A DNA stretch of 64,000 nucleotides from Oscillospiraceae bacterium. Its GTDB lineage: Bacteria; Bacillota; Clostridia; Oscillospirales; Oscillospiraceae. How positions within the stretch are numbered: the stretch's first letter is position 1; every line of letters starts with the position of its first letter. A program made the translations under genes and the position numbers. The stretch spans positions 1 through 64,000 of the forward strand of contig JAFTVM010000083.1 in the NCBI GenBank assembly GCA_017465745.1. Reading direction: 5' to 3'. Below, in pieces: positions 41,314 through 50,900 of this stretch. The notes under the pieces were generated by a model. That model did no database searches and was not told the DNA's origin. It worked only from the letters and a program-made list of their open reading frames with translations.

Positions 41314-42342
41314 TTACATGTTTTCAAGTCTGCGCCGCAGATGATCCGCGGGGATGTTCAAAAGTTTTGCCAGTATGTCGGCAGAATAAAGGGGATTTTC
41401 CTCCGCAATGATCAGGGCTTTTCCGGTTTCACCGGTGGTGGCCCGGTGGTCTGCCAGGGCCGCGTAAGCCATGGCGGTATAGAGGTCGGGCTGCCAGCAG
41501 CCGGATCGGTAAAGATTGGGGATCATGAATTCAAGCCGCCGCCGGCTGATGACGGCCACGGAAAGGCCCCCGCGCAGCATGTCCCGCTGGGCTGCTTCCA
41601 GGCTGTATAGCCTTCCCGCATCCAGGGCAGACAGATACTGCTTCACTTCATCCGCGCCCAGAACAGCGGAAATCAGCCGTTCCAATCCCGCCGGCACCGC
41701 CTGATCGCAGGCGGCGGTGATGGTACGGCGCACAGCGCAATCCGTACGCAGTTCCCCCTGATGCAGCAGACTCCAGGGAGCATTGTTCTCATTGCAGGCG
41801 CAGATGATTGTACCAACGGGCAGTCCCCAGGAACGGGCATACCAGGCCGCCATCGGCGTCTGGAAATCCATGCTGGGCAGCGCGATGTCCAGCGGCATTT
41901 TGGCCCCCTGCGCCATCAGCTGGGCGTACACGGCAAAGAGAAGCGCAATACGCACAGATATCACAAACCACTGGCCGGGTCTCAAATCCGGTTCATGCAC
42001 CAGCAGCCGGAACAGACGGTTCACGGTTTCGTCAAAGGTGCAGTCCGATCCCGGCCAGATTTCGCAGATCATGGTGCGGCTGTCCAGATCCAGGATATGG
42101 GCGGATCTTTTTCCGATGACCAGCTCAATATCACGGCCTGTCAGTTCAGCACCGTACAGCTGGCAGAGGACGTAGGCAATATTTTCATTAAAAGACCGCT
42201 GCGAGGCAGCATCAAGGTCTTCCGCGCTAAACTGCGGCATCTGCCGGGGCAGATATTGTCCGCCGTCGGGGGCGGTATCTGTTGTCATGGCCCGGTAAAG
42301 CGTAAAGGCATCCCGGTCGGATCGGGTCGTTACATAGAGCAC
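41314..42342 (-). CDS. Degenerate threonine-synthase-like protein
   Basis: A 342-residue protein whose parts match threonine synthase: an N-terminus of the type TAPDGGQYLPRQMPQFS, then EIWPGSDCTFDETVNRLF, which aligns with the ELFHGPTLAFKD motif holding the PLP lysine, and IICACNENNAPWSLL, which aligns with ICASNENN. The lysine position is Asp here, and about 120-150 residues of the PLP-binding core are absent (normal length about 460-500). It cannot be an ordinary PLP enzyme. It may have a structural or regulatory role, or be a surviving remnant; the frame is intact and overlaps the M19 gene by 13 bases. Confidence 0.62.
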   Translation of the reverse strand: MLYVTTRSDRDAFTLYRAMTTDTAPDGGQYLPRQMPQFSAEDLDAASQRSFNENIAYVLCQLYGAELTGRDIELVIGKRSAHILDLDSRTMICEIWPGSDCTFDETVNRLFRLLVHEPDLRPGQWFVISVRIALLFAVYAQLMAQGAKMPLDIALPSMDFQTPMAAWYARSWGLPVGTIICACNENNAPWSLLHQGELRTDCAVRRTITAACDQAVPAGLERLISAVLGADEVKQYLSALDAGRLYSLEAAQRDMLRGGLSVAVISRRRLEFMIPNLYRSGCWQPDLYTAMAYAALADHRATTGETGKALIIAEENPLYSADILAKLLNIPADHLRRRLENM

Positions 42343-43283
42343 TTGGAAATCACTCCCAGGGCGTTATTCCAGAAGATGTCACGGATGGTCTTCTCATCCA
42401 GGCCACGCTGCAGCAGCCGCGCAGACAGCTTGGGGTAATCCTGGATGCCCTCGAAACCGGCAGGAATGGTCTCGCAGCCGTCCAGGTCGCCCCCCAGGGC
42501 GATGCCCCGGCCGGAAGGATCCAGTTCCATGAAATGGAATACGTGGTCGCAGCACTTGTCGATATCGGCATTCTCGCCGATAAAATCGGTGTACAGGTTC
42601 AGACCAGCCACGCCGCCGGTCTTGACGATCTCCATAAACATCTCATCGGTCAAGTTCCGGCTGTGGCCGCGGACAGTGCGGCTGTTGGAATGGGATGCAA
42701 TGACACTTCCCTGGGTCATGTCCATGATATCGAAGAACCCCTCGTCGCTGATATGGCTGACATCGATGAGCATACCCAGCCGCTGAGCTTCCTTCACATA
42801 TTCCCGGCCCAGGTCAGTCAGTCCACCACCGGTCATATGGGAGCCGGTGAGCGGATTCTTCTCATTCCAGCCCAGGGTGGTGATGCGGAAGCCGATGTTC
42901 CACAGATCCTCCAGCAGAGCAGGATCGAAGCCGAAGCCGGCAGGCCCCTCGATGGTCAGGATGGCGGACATCCTGCCTTCTTCCAGATTTTTCGACACGT
43001 CAGCAGCAGAAAAAGCCTGGCTGATCAGGTCGGCGTTGGCGTGAACCTGGGTCAGTACCGCATCGATCTCCTTTTCGAAGATCTCCACAGGGGATTTCTG
43101 ATACCACTGCTGCATCTGAGGGGTGGTGAAACAGGCAAAGCACTGGCAGTAGCCGGCCAGAGTGGAGGCCCGTTCCAGGTCGATGTGCAGTTTGTTGCTG
43201 CGAAGGCCCTGGCCGGGCTGATGGCCGCGGCCCAGCATGGAAAGGGAGGTATCACAATGCAGGTCAAAAACAGGAATATTCAT
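42330..43283 (-). CDS. Membrane-dipeptidase family M19 peptidase
   Basis: A 317-residue zinc dipeptidase with IPVFDLHCDTSLSML (HxD metal pair), ILTIEGPAGFGFD, LIDVSHISDEGF, VIASHSNSRTVRGHSRNLTD and IALGGDLDGCE. It cleaves dipeptides, possibly including D-residues. Predicted cytoplasmic because no signal peptide is seen. Overlaps yraN by 4 bases. Confidence 0.92.
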   Translation of the reverse strand: MNIPVFDLHCDTSLSMLGRGHQPGQGLRSNKLHIDLERASTLAGYCQCFACFTTPQMQQWYQKSPVEIFEKEIDAVLTQVHANADLISQAFSAADVSKNLEEGRMSAILTIEGPAGFGFDPALLEDLWNIGFRITTLGWNEKNPLTGSHMTGGGLTDLGREYVKEAQRLGMLIDVSHISDEGFFDIMDMTQGSVIASHSNSRTVRGHSRNLTDEMFMEIVKTGGVAGLNLYTDFIGENADIDKCCDHVFHFMELDPSGRGIALGGDLDGCETIPAGFEGIQDYPKLSARLLQRGLDEKTIRDIFWNNALGVISKCSM

Positions 43284-43645
43284 TCGAATGCATCCTCCAG
43301 ATGGTAGATTTGGGGCTTCTCCGTCGCCGTCCCCGCCGGGGCGTAGATTTCGATGACGTCAAAGCGGGGCTGCAGATTGGTGGGATTCTGACTCAAATAC
43401 ATGGACGCCGCGATCCGCAGACGGTCCTGCTTGTACCGGTCCACATATTCCAGCGCCTGGGCAAACCTCGAAGATTTGCGAAGCTTCACCTCCACAAACA
43501 CCAGGTGTCTGCGGTCTTTCACGATCAGGTCGATCTCCCCGAATTTACACCGGTACCCCGCAGCCACGGGCGTATAGTGTTTTTTTCTTAAGTATTCCGC
43601 CGCCAGGGCTTCGCCCCAGGCACCGGTGATATTACTTCTGCCCAT
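43280..43645 (-). CDS. yraN: YraN family (UPF0102) endonuclease-fold protein
   Basis: A 121-residue YraN protein: GAWGEALAAEYLRKKHYT, CKFGEIDLIVKDRRHLVFVEVKLR (endonuclease-like E-x-D...E-x-K core) and PRFDVIEI. Role unclear, linked to DNA processing. It overlaps the rnhB end by 14 bases. Confidence 0.92.
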   Translation of the reverse strand: MGRSNITGAWGEALAAEYLRKKHYTPVAAGYRCKFGEIDLIVKDRRHLVFVEVKLRKSSRFAQALEYVDRYKQDRLRIAASMYLSQNPTNLQPRFDVIEIYAPAGTATEKPQIYHLEDAFE

Positions 43646-44246
43646 AGAACTTCTTCAGGAAGGTCATTCTGTGGATCGGGCTGGCACCCTTTTCAGTCAG
43701 GGCAGCGTAATGGGCTTTCGTGCCGTAGCCCTTGTGTATCTCAAAACCATAGCCCGGGAATTCCACCGCATACTGCTCCATCAGGTCGTCACGGGTGACC
43801 TTGGCCAGGATAGAGGCGGCGGCGATGCTGGCAGAAAGGCTGTCGCCCTTGACGATGGTCTTGACGGGCAGGCCGAAATCCCTGGCCCGGTTTCCGTCGA
43901 TGAGTGCCAGATCCGCTTTGCCCTCCAGCTGGGCGATGGCTCGCTCCATGGCAAGATAAGTGGCCTGCAGAATATTGATCTGATCGATCTCCTCATGGGT
44001 CGCCAGACCGATACCATAGGCAACGGCATGCTCCTTGATCAGCGGGAACAGCTCTCTTCTCTTCTTATCGGACAGCTTCTTGCTGTCGTTGAGGCCGGGC
44101 AGCTGCAGATGATCGGGCAGGATCACAGCAGCTGCGCAGACAGGACCGGCCAGCGGCCCCCGGCCTGCCTCGTCCACACCACAGATGACGGTATAACCCT
44201 CGGCCCGGCATGCATCTTCAATGGCCCACATATTCACTTCACTCAT
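43632..44246 (-). CDS. rnhB: Ribonuclease HII
   Basis: A 204-residue RNase HII with VICGVDEAGRGPLAGPVCAAA (first catalytic acids), LNDSKKLSDKKR and LIDGNRA. It removes ribonucleotides from DNA. Its ATG overlaps the rbgA stop (ATGA), the common rbgA-rnhB pair. Confidence 0.95.
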   Translation of the reverse strand: MSEVNMWAIEDACRAEGYTVICGVDEAGRGPLAGPVCAAAVILPDHLQLPGLNDSKKLSDKKRRELFPLIKEHAVAYGIGLATHEEIDQINILQATYLAMERAIAQLEGKADLALIDGNRARDFGLPVKTIVKGDSLSASIAAASILAKVTRDDLMEQYAVEFPGYGFEIHKGYGTKAHYAALTEKGASPIHRMTFLKKFYGQK

Positions 44247-45109
44247 GCTTCTACCTCCGGCATTTCCAGGGTAAATTTGCCCAGCTTACCGCCGCGGAAC
44301 TCGTCCAGCAGCACCTTGGCCATGCGCTCGGTGTTGACTTCCGCACGGGCCATCAGATAGCCGCGGCTGCGGCCTGCCATTTCCAGCAGCTCCCAGCCGG
44401 GGGTGCCTTCCGGTGCTTCCACCTTGTAGCGGTCGGTCAGCGTCTGGGGATAGTACTTGTGCAGCAGTTCCATCAGGAAACAGGCCAGTTCCTCCACATC
44501 GATGACGCCTTCCTTGACCGCGCCGGTATAGGCCAGCATCATGCCAACCTGAGGATCTTCAAATTTGGGCCAAAGGATACCGGGGGTATCCAGCAGCTGC
44601 AGACCACTGTCCACGGTGACCCACTGCTTGCCCCGGGTGACGCCGGGACGGTTTTCAGCCTTGGCGCCCTTGCGGCCGGAAACCTGATTGATGAGGGTGG
44701 ACTTGCCCACGTTGGGGATGCCCACCACCATGAGCCGCACGGGACGATTCATGCCCCGGGCCTGGTCACGGGCGATCTTCTCCCGGCAGGCATAACGCAC
44801 CGCGGGGGTAAACTCGGCAATGCCCTTTCGGCTTTTGCAGTCGGTGCATACCACCGCCATACCCTGAGTCTTAAAGTAAGCTGCCCAGGCCTTGGTGGCA
44901 GCGGGATCCGCCAGATCCATGCGGTTAAGGACGATGACCCTGGGCTTGCTGCCGCAGATGGCATCAATGTCCGGGTTTCGGCTGGACATGGGGATCCGGG
45001 CATCCACGATCTCACAGACCGCATCCACCTGCTTCAGATCAGCTTCGATCTGGCGGCGGGTCTTGGTCATGTGGCCGGGATACCACTGAATATTCATTTT
45101 ATCTTCCAT
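44243..45109 (-). CDS. rbgA: Ribosome biogenesis GTPase RbgA/YlqF
   Basis: A 288-residue circularly permuted GTPase. It begins MNIQWYPGHMTKTRRQIE, has G4 VIVLNRMDLADP before G1 VVGIPNVGKSTLINQ, then G3 LLDTPGILWPKFED, as expected for this family. It matures the 50S subunit. The start may be four codons downstream (MNIQW). One-base overlap with lepB. Confidence 0.95.
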   Translation of the reverse strand: MEDKMNIQWYPGHMTKTRRQIEADLKQVDAVCEIVDARIPMSSRNPDIDAICGSKPRVIVLNRMDLADPAATKAWAAYFKTQGMAVVCTDCKSRKGIAEFTPAVRYACREKIARDQARGMNRPVRLMVVGIPNVGKSTLINQVSGRKGAKAENRPGVTRGKQWVTVDSGLQLLDTPGILWPKFEDPQVGMMLAYTGAVKEGVIDVEELACFLMELLHKYYPQTLTDRYKVEAPEGTPGWELLEMAGRSRGYLMARAEVNTERMAKVLLDEFRGGKLGKFTLEMPEVEA

Positions 45110-45738
45110 CAGTCAATAACTCCAATTCTGCTGAAATCTCGTTTGCTTCCGAATTCTCCGTCTCCGGGGCCGGGGATAAACAGGTAGACCGCCTGACCAA
45201 GGATCTGACGCTCATCGATCAGACCGATGTCCGGATAGCGGCTGTCCCGGGAACGGTTGCGGTTGTCGCCCATGGCAAACACGCAGCCCGCTTCCACAGT
45301 AAGGGGAAATTGCACGCCTTCCTGGATGTTCGTAGCGGTGTAGGTGTAATCTTCCTCCAGCGCCACGCCGTCCACATAGACAATGCCGTTTTCAAAATCG
45401 ATGTCAACCGTCTGGCCTTCCGTGGCGATGACCCGCTTGATGATGGGCTCACCATCGTTGAAGGCTTCCTTGCTGGCCACGATAACGTCGCCGTACTCCG
45501 GATCACCGGAGATCGCGCTGCTTATGACCAGCAGGTAATCACCGTGCCACAGCGTATTGTACATGGATGAGCCTTCCACCACCACAATGCGAAACAGCAG
45601 CACAAACACGATCATCAGAGCCGCCAGCAGATAAACCACATCATGCAGGTAGAGCATGACAGTCTCCTGCCAGCTTGGTTTCACGTCCGGCTGTTTTTCA
45701 CTGCCCGGTGGCGCCTGAGCAAATTCATCTTCTGCCAA
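45109..45738 (-). CDS. lepB: Signal peptidase I
   Basis: About 209 residues: a Gln/Pro-rich cytoplasmic start, one membrane segment (VVYLLAALMIVFVLLFRIVV), the catalytic Ser in VEGSSMYNTLWHGDYLLV, the catalytic Lys in IIKRVIATEGQ and the closing box FAMGDNRNRSRDSR. It removes signal peptides from exported proteins. TTG 45738 is used because AGGAGGG stands 6 bases before it. Confidence 0.93.
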   Translation of the reverse strand: MAEDEFAQAPPGSEKQPDVKPSWQETVMLYLHDVVYLLAALMIVFVLLFRIVVVEGSSMYNTLWHGDYLLVISSAISGDPEYGDVIVASKEAFNDGEPIIKRVIATEGQTVDIDFENGIVYVDGVALEEDYTYTATNIQEGVQFPLTVEAGCVFAMGDNRNRSRDSRYPDIGLIDERQILGQAVYLFIPGPGDGEFGSKRDFSRIGVID

Positions 45739-45835
45739 TGCAGACCCTCCTATCGTCAGAGCCGGTACAGGCTCATAAAAATCCAGTATCATTATACACA
45801 CAATATGTGAAAAAGCCAAGAACAAATCCTGAGAA

Positions 45836-45868
45836 AATAAAAAAAGAGGGCCGAAGCCCTCTCTTTTT
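45836..45868 (-). terminator. Terminator of rplS
   Basis: AGAGGGC-CGAA-GCCCTCT stem and tetraloop, with A-rich and T-rich flanks; on the minus strand it ends in seven T residues. Confidence 0.85.
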
Positions 45869-45881
45869 ACAAATTTGAGAA

Positions 45882-46223
45882 TTACACTCTCTCCTTGACC
45901 TTGGCAGCCTTGCCCACGCGGTCACGCAGGTAGTACAGCTTTGCACGACGGACCTTGCCCTTACGGACGGTCTCGATCATAGCAACGTTGGGGGAATGCA
46001 GGGGGAAAACCTTCTCGCAGCCGACGCCGTAGGAGATACGACGAACGGTGATAGCCTCGGAGATGCCGCCGTGCTTACGGGCAATGACGGTGCCTTCGAA
46101 AACCTGGATACGCTCGCGAGAGCCTTCCTTGATGCGAACATGCACGCGGACGGTGTCACCGACCTTAACTTCGGGCAGTTCTTCCTTCATGTACTGGCTG
46201 GAAAGAGCCTTAACCAAATCCAT
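45882..46223 (-). CDS. rplS: 50S ribosomal protein L19
   Basis: A 113-residue L19: [47 protein letters not shown] and [21 protein letters not shown]. It sits at the subunit interface. AAGGAGG precedes the ATG and a terminator follows, so it is transcribed alone from its own promoter. Confidence 0.97.
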   Translation of the reverse strand: MDLVKALSSQYMKEELPEVKVGDTVRVHVRIKEGSRERIQVFEGTVIARKHGGISEAITVRRISYGVGCEKVFPLHSPNVAMIETVRKGKVRRAKLYYLRDRVGKAAKVKERV

Positions 46224-46352
46224 ATCTTTATCCTCCTTAATATTAGGGCGTTCATGCGTCCGTTTGCTCCGGCGATATGGTTCCCGGCGTCCGCAGAGGA
46301 CTCACCTTTTTTCAGACCGATTTAGTATAGCATGAGTGTTCCCAAAAATCAA
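46224..46352 (-). promoter_or_regulatory. rplS promoter and about 90-base leader
   Basis: Minus-strand TTGATT (46347-46352) and TATACT (46324-46329), 17-base spacer. The leader of about 95 bases can form small stems (GTCC-TCTGC-GGAC and CCGG-11-CCGG) before AAGGAGG. Some Firmicutes carry an autoregulatory L19 leader; whether this one fits that structure is not established. Confidence 0.5.
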
Positions 46353-46389
46353 GCATTATTTTCAGGAAAACTAAATTATTTTTTGGTAT

Positions 46390-47784
46390 TTACTGTGCCT
46401 CTTCCCTTCTCATGGGATCCCATTTTCCGGAGCGGTAATAAGCGGTGAACATGACGAAAAGCAGCAGATTATGGGCAATCATACAGGCCCAGGCGGACAC
46501 CAGTCCCATGCCGAAATAAGTGGTGCAGATCCAGGTGCCCAGAATGCGGACGCCCCACATGCCGATGATGTTGCAGATAAAGGGCATCATGGTTTTCCCC
46601 ATCCCCTGGAGCATTCCCTCGATGATGATGGACACGCCGTAGAATGGCTCGGACACAGCCACCATCCGCAGCACTGTGGCGCCCAGGACGATAACCAGCG
46701 CGTCCCTGGAAAACAGGCCCATCATCTGGGGCGCAAAGAGAAACAGCAGGCCTCCTGTCAGAATCATCAGGCACACTTCAATGATAATGATCATCCGGCC
46801 AAGGTTGCGCATCCTCTGCTCATCCCTTGCGCCCAGCGCATTGCCCGCCAGGGTGGCTGCAGCCGTCTGCATGCCGTAGCCCGGAATGTAAAAAGCCGAT
46901 TCGACGGTATTGGCAATGGTGTGGGCTGCCGTCGCAACATCGCCCAGAGCGTTGATCATGGAAGCAAAGGCCACATAGCCCAGGGAGGTGCCGAAGCGCT
47001 GCAGTGCATTAGGCAGCGCCACCCGCAGGCAGGGTTTCAGGACGCTCCAGTCCGGGCACAGGGACTGTCCCCGGAAGGTGATCCGCGGATGCCGCCAGAC
47101 CGCGATGCTCATGCAGATGCCGCCCAGAGCAAAGGCAGCCGCGCTGGCGATGGCTGCGCCGATGACCCCCTGCCCTGCGCCGATGACGGTGAAGGTATAT
47201 TCAAGGACCCTCACCTGCCGGGTGGGATAGATCAGCATAAAATTCAGCACGATGTTGGTGATGTTCACACCCAGTCCCACCCACATGGGCGTCCGGGTGT
47301 CTCCCACCGCCCGCAGCAGAGTGCCGAAAATAATGGTGGCCGTTCGGAAAAGCATGGGCGCATAGAGAATGAAGAAATAGGTCGCTGCCAGATCCCGGAT
47401 CCCGGCATCCACCTGCATCCACACGGGCACCATGCCGCTGCACCCAAGGCAGATCGCAGTGAAGAGAATACCCACCACCAGCGTCGCCAGTGCCGCCTGT
47501 GAGGAAGCCCGGCGTACACGTGCCCGGTCCCCTGCCCCATCAGCCTGGGAAATGTAGGCCAGAAATCCGATGGAAAGCGCCGAGATGGTACTGCCTACCA
47601 GCCAGCCGACAGTGGTGGTGGCGCCCACGGCCGCTGTGGCCTGGGTGCCCAGACTGCCCACCATGGCGGTGTCGATATACTGCACCGCCGTCTGCAGCAG
47701 CTGTTCCAGCATCGTTGGCCAGGCAAGGGTAAAGATCACCGGGACCATATCCCAGGGAAGACGTTGTCGAAGATTGCATTTCAT
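46390..47784 (-). CDS. MATE family efflux transporter, second copy
   Basis: A 464-residue, 12-helix MATE protein (MVPVIFTLAWPTMLEQLLQT, AMVGSLGTQATAAVGAT, IPGYGMQTAAATLAGNALGA). It is more like the NorM/DinF-type clostridial exporters than the copy at 13200. The ATG at 47784 has GAGGTC upstream and its own promoter. Substrate unknown. Confidence 0.9.
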   Translation of the reverse strand: MKCNLRQRLPWDMVPVIFTLAWPTMLEQLLQTAVQYIDTAMVGSLGTQATAAVGATTTVGWLVGSTISALSIGFLAYISQADGAGDRARVRRASSQAALATLVVGILFTAICLGCSGMVPVWMQVDAGIRDLAATYFFILYAPMLFRTATIIFGTLLRAVGDTRTPMWVGLGVNITNIVLNFMLIYPTRQVRVLEYTFTVIGAGQGVIGAAIASAAAFALGGICMSIAVWRHPRITFRGQSLCPDWSVLKPCLRVALPNALQRFGTSLGYVAFASMINALGDVATAAHTIANTVESAFYIPGYGMQTAAATLAGNALGARDEQRMRNLGRMIIIIEVCLMILTGGLLFLFAPQMMGLFSRDALVIVLGATVLRMVAVSEPFYGVSIIIEGMLQGMGKTMMPFICNIIGMWGVRILGTWICTTYFGMGLVSAWACMIAHNLLLFVMFTAYYRSGKWDPMRREEAQ

Positions 47785-47818
47785 CGAGAAGACCTCAAAA
47801 ACTCAGAATATCCTCATG

Positions 47819-47847
47819 ATTGTAGCACAGCAACGTGGAATATGCAA
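47819..47847 (-). promoter_or_regulatory. Promoter of the second MATE gene
   Basis: Minus-strand TTGCAT (47842-47847) and TACAAT (47819-47824), 17-base spacer, 35 bases before the ATG. Confidence 0.6.
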
Positions 47848-47850
47848 ACA

Positions 47851-47881
47851 AAAAACACGGCGGCTCCGCAGAGCCGCCGTG
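47851..47881 (-). terminator. Terminator of the pullulanase gene
   Basis: CACGGCGGCTC and GAGCCGCCGTG form an 11-base perfect stem with a 4-base loop and a run of T on the minus strand. Confidence 0.9.
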
Positions 47882-47916
47882 CGCGGTGGGGTGAAAATTC
47901 AATCAGGAACGGAAGA

Positions 47917-50900
47917 TCAGATGTTCATCCAGTTCTTGCGGCCTGCGACCAGAGCAGCAGCGCCCAGGACGCAGACAGCGGCCAGGACGATCCACATGGT
48001 CATCATGGTGTTGTCGCCGGTTTCGGGCTTAGAGGGCTTGGAGGGAGCCTTGGTCTCATCCTCGGTGGGAGCAGCAGTCTCTTCCTCAGGTTCAGTCTCC
48101 TGGGGAGTGGTCTGCTCAGGCTCGGTCTCCTCGGGCTGAGTCTCTTCGGGAGTGGTCTCCTCGGGGGTGGAGGGCTGCTCGACCTCTTCCTGAGCCTTGA
48201 CCAGGATCAGGGCGGAGGTAGCCTCAACCTCGACGGTACCGGAAACGGTAGCCAGGATCTCAGTGCCTGCGGTGGTCTTATTGACGTAGACATTCCACTC
48301 GCCCTCGGGCAGAGTGACGGTGTTGGCAGCGGAGTCAGCATTGAAGATGGAGATGATCTGGACATCTTCACCTTTGCCGCCCTTGTTCAGAACAGCAACG
48401 ACATTGTTGTTGCCGGTCTCCAGTTCGGACATGGTGCCCTGGATCTCAGCCTCGGTGGTCATGCGCAGTGCAGGATGAGCCTTACGGAAGGCGATCAGGC
48501 CCTTATAGTACTCGTAGGAGGCAGCGTTCAGGTCGTTTGCCAGCTCGCCCCACTTGAAGGAGTTGACGCCGTCGCCGGAGGAGTAGGAGTTGTGATCGAA
48601 GACGAAGTTGTTCTCAGCATCGGTGCTGGGCTTGGAGCGGAGCATTTCCTCACCGGCATGGATGAAGGGAACGCCCTGGGCAGTGATGTAGTAGGCAGCG
48701 GCCAGGTTGTTGTAGGCAGCGGCCTGCTCAGCAGCAGCGGCAGCAGTCTCGGGGCTCAGAGTTTCGCCCTTCATGTCCACAACATCAACAGTGAAGTTGT
48801 CGAACAGGGTGTAGTTGTCGTGGCAGGAAGCGTAGTTGATGGTCTGCAGGGGGGTGTCAACGGTCTCGTTGGCGCTGCCCCAGGTGGAGTTGCCCATGTA
48901 GCCGTCGGTGACGGTCTGCTTGGTGCCCTCGCTCATGTTGCCGGCAACGAAGCCCTTATCGGTGGCGGTGAAAACGCCGCCGTGGATGACATTACGGATG
49001 GTGTCGTTGAAGAAAGCAAAGGTGCCAGCCTCAGTGTTGACCATCTTGTCGTTGTTCTGAATGGTCATCTTGTCGACATAGCCTTCCTTGGTGGTCCAGT
49101 CGCACATCTCCCAGCCTTCGCCGTAGAAGATGATGTCGGGGTTGACAGCGTGGACCTCAGCCATGACAGCGTTGATGGTCTCATAGTCGATCAGACCCAC
49201 CAGGTCCCAGCGGAAGCCGTCGATGTGGTACTCTTCGCACCAGTACAGGACGGAGTCAACGATGTACTTACGGACCATGCTGCGCTCGGAAGCGGTATCG
49301 TTGCCGCAGCCGGAATTGGACTGGTAGGAACCGTCGTCGTGGATACGGCTGAAGTAGCCGGGCACGATCTGGTTGAAGCAGAAGGTGCCTGCGTCGGCAA
49401 CATGGTTGTAGACAACGTCCATGATGACGCCGATGCCGTTGTCATGCAGGGACTGGACCATCTGCTTGAACTCCTTGACGCGGACAGCGCCGTTGTAGGG
49501 ATCGGTGGAGTAGGAGCCCTCGGGAACGTTGTAGTTCTTGGGATCGTAGCCCCAGTTGTAGCCGCCGGTGGTCTCATCAACGGAGTTGATGTCGTAAACA
49601 GGCAGCAGGTGGACATAGTTGACGCCCAGGTCGACCATGTAGTCGACACCGGTGGAGATGTCAGTGCCGGGAACGACGGTGCCGTTCTCGGTAAAGGCCA
49701 GGAACTTGCCCTTGTTAGCCTCGGAAACACCGGAGTTATCATCGATGGAGAAGTCACGGACGTGCAGCTCCCAGATGACAGCATCGGTGTAGCTGGACTG
49801 GGTGACGTAGTCGTCATTCTCCCAGCCCTCAGGATCGGTGGAATCCAGATCCACGACCATGGCGCGGTTACCGTTGACACCAGTGGTGCGGGCGTAGGGA
49901 TCGCAGGCCTCGACGGTCTCGCCCATGATGGTAACGGAGTAGGTGTAATAGACACCGTTCAGGTCGCCTTCCACAGTGGCGATCCAGGTACCGTTGACAT
50001 CAGCGGTCATGTCGACGGAATTGATCAGGTCGTTGGTGCCGGCAGTACCGGACTTGTACAGATTGACGGACACAGCGGAGGCAGTGGGAGCCCACACGCG
50101 GAAAGTGGTGCTCTCAGCAGACCAGGTGGCACCCAGGTCGTCGCCTTCGTAGGTGAACTCAGACTCAAACGCCTCGGTGGAGTAGGTGTTGGGGATGGTC
50201 ACATCACAGCTTGCGCCGTTGAAGTAAACCGTATACTTGTTCTCCTTGGTGATAGCGCCGGGGGTATATTCCACGATATACTCACTCTCGGTGCCTTCCT
50301 TCAGGGTGACATTGGTGATCTCGATCTCGCCGTTGGGGCCTTCCAGAGTGAAAGCTTCCATCAGATTGTCCTCAACAGGCATGGAAGTGGTGACGGTCAG
50401 AATGCCGGTGAGGGAATCCCACACAGCGGCAGTGATCTTTGCGCCCAGGACACAATCGGTGAGGTCAGTTTCAAAATCTTCCAGTGCGGAGCCGGAGACA
50501 GCGTAGACATTCACGGTGCCGCTCATGACCTTGGAGATGTCGATGTGGCGGTCGCCGTCGGGATCCTTGGTCCAGTCAGGGGTCTTGACGATGAAACCGA
50601 CCCAGGTGTCGTGTGCGTCGGCATAGTAGGTAGCCACTGCCCACTGCTTGCCGTCGTGCTCGACCAGCTCGTCGGCGAACTTGCGGGTGGAGGACAGGGA
50701 TTCCACGCCGTTCCACATATGGACTTCCCAGTTGGAGTAGTCACCGTCGGGACGGTAATAGTGGACCTTGACGGTGATGTCATATTCAACAGGCTCAGTA
50801 GGAGGAACGGGATCAGGTGCGGTAGCCTGGCTCAGCGTCACAGTGATCTCCTTGGTATCAGCGTTGAAGGTGATGGTAACATTCTGCACCTTCTCGGTTT

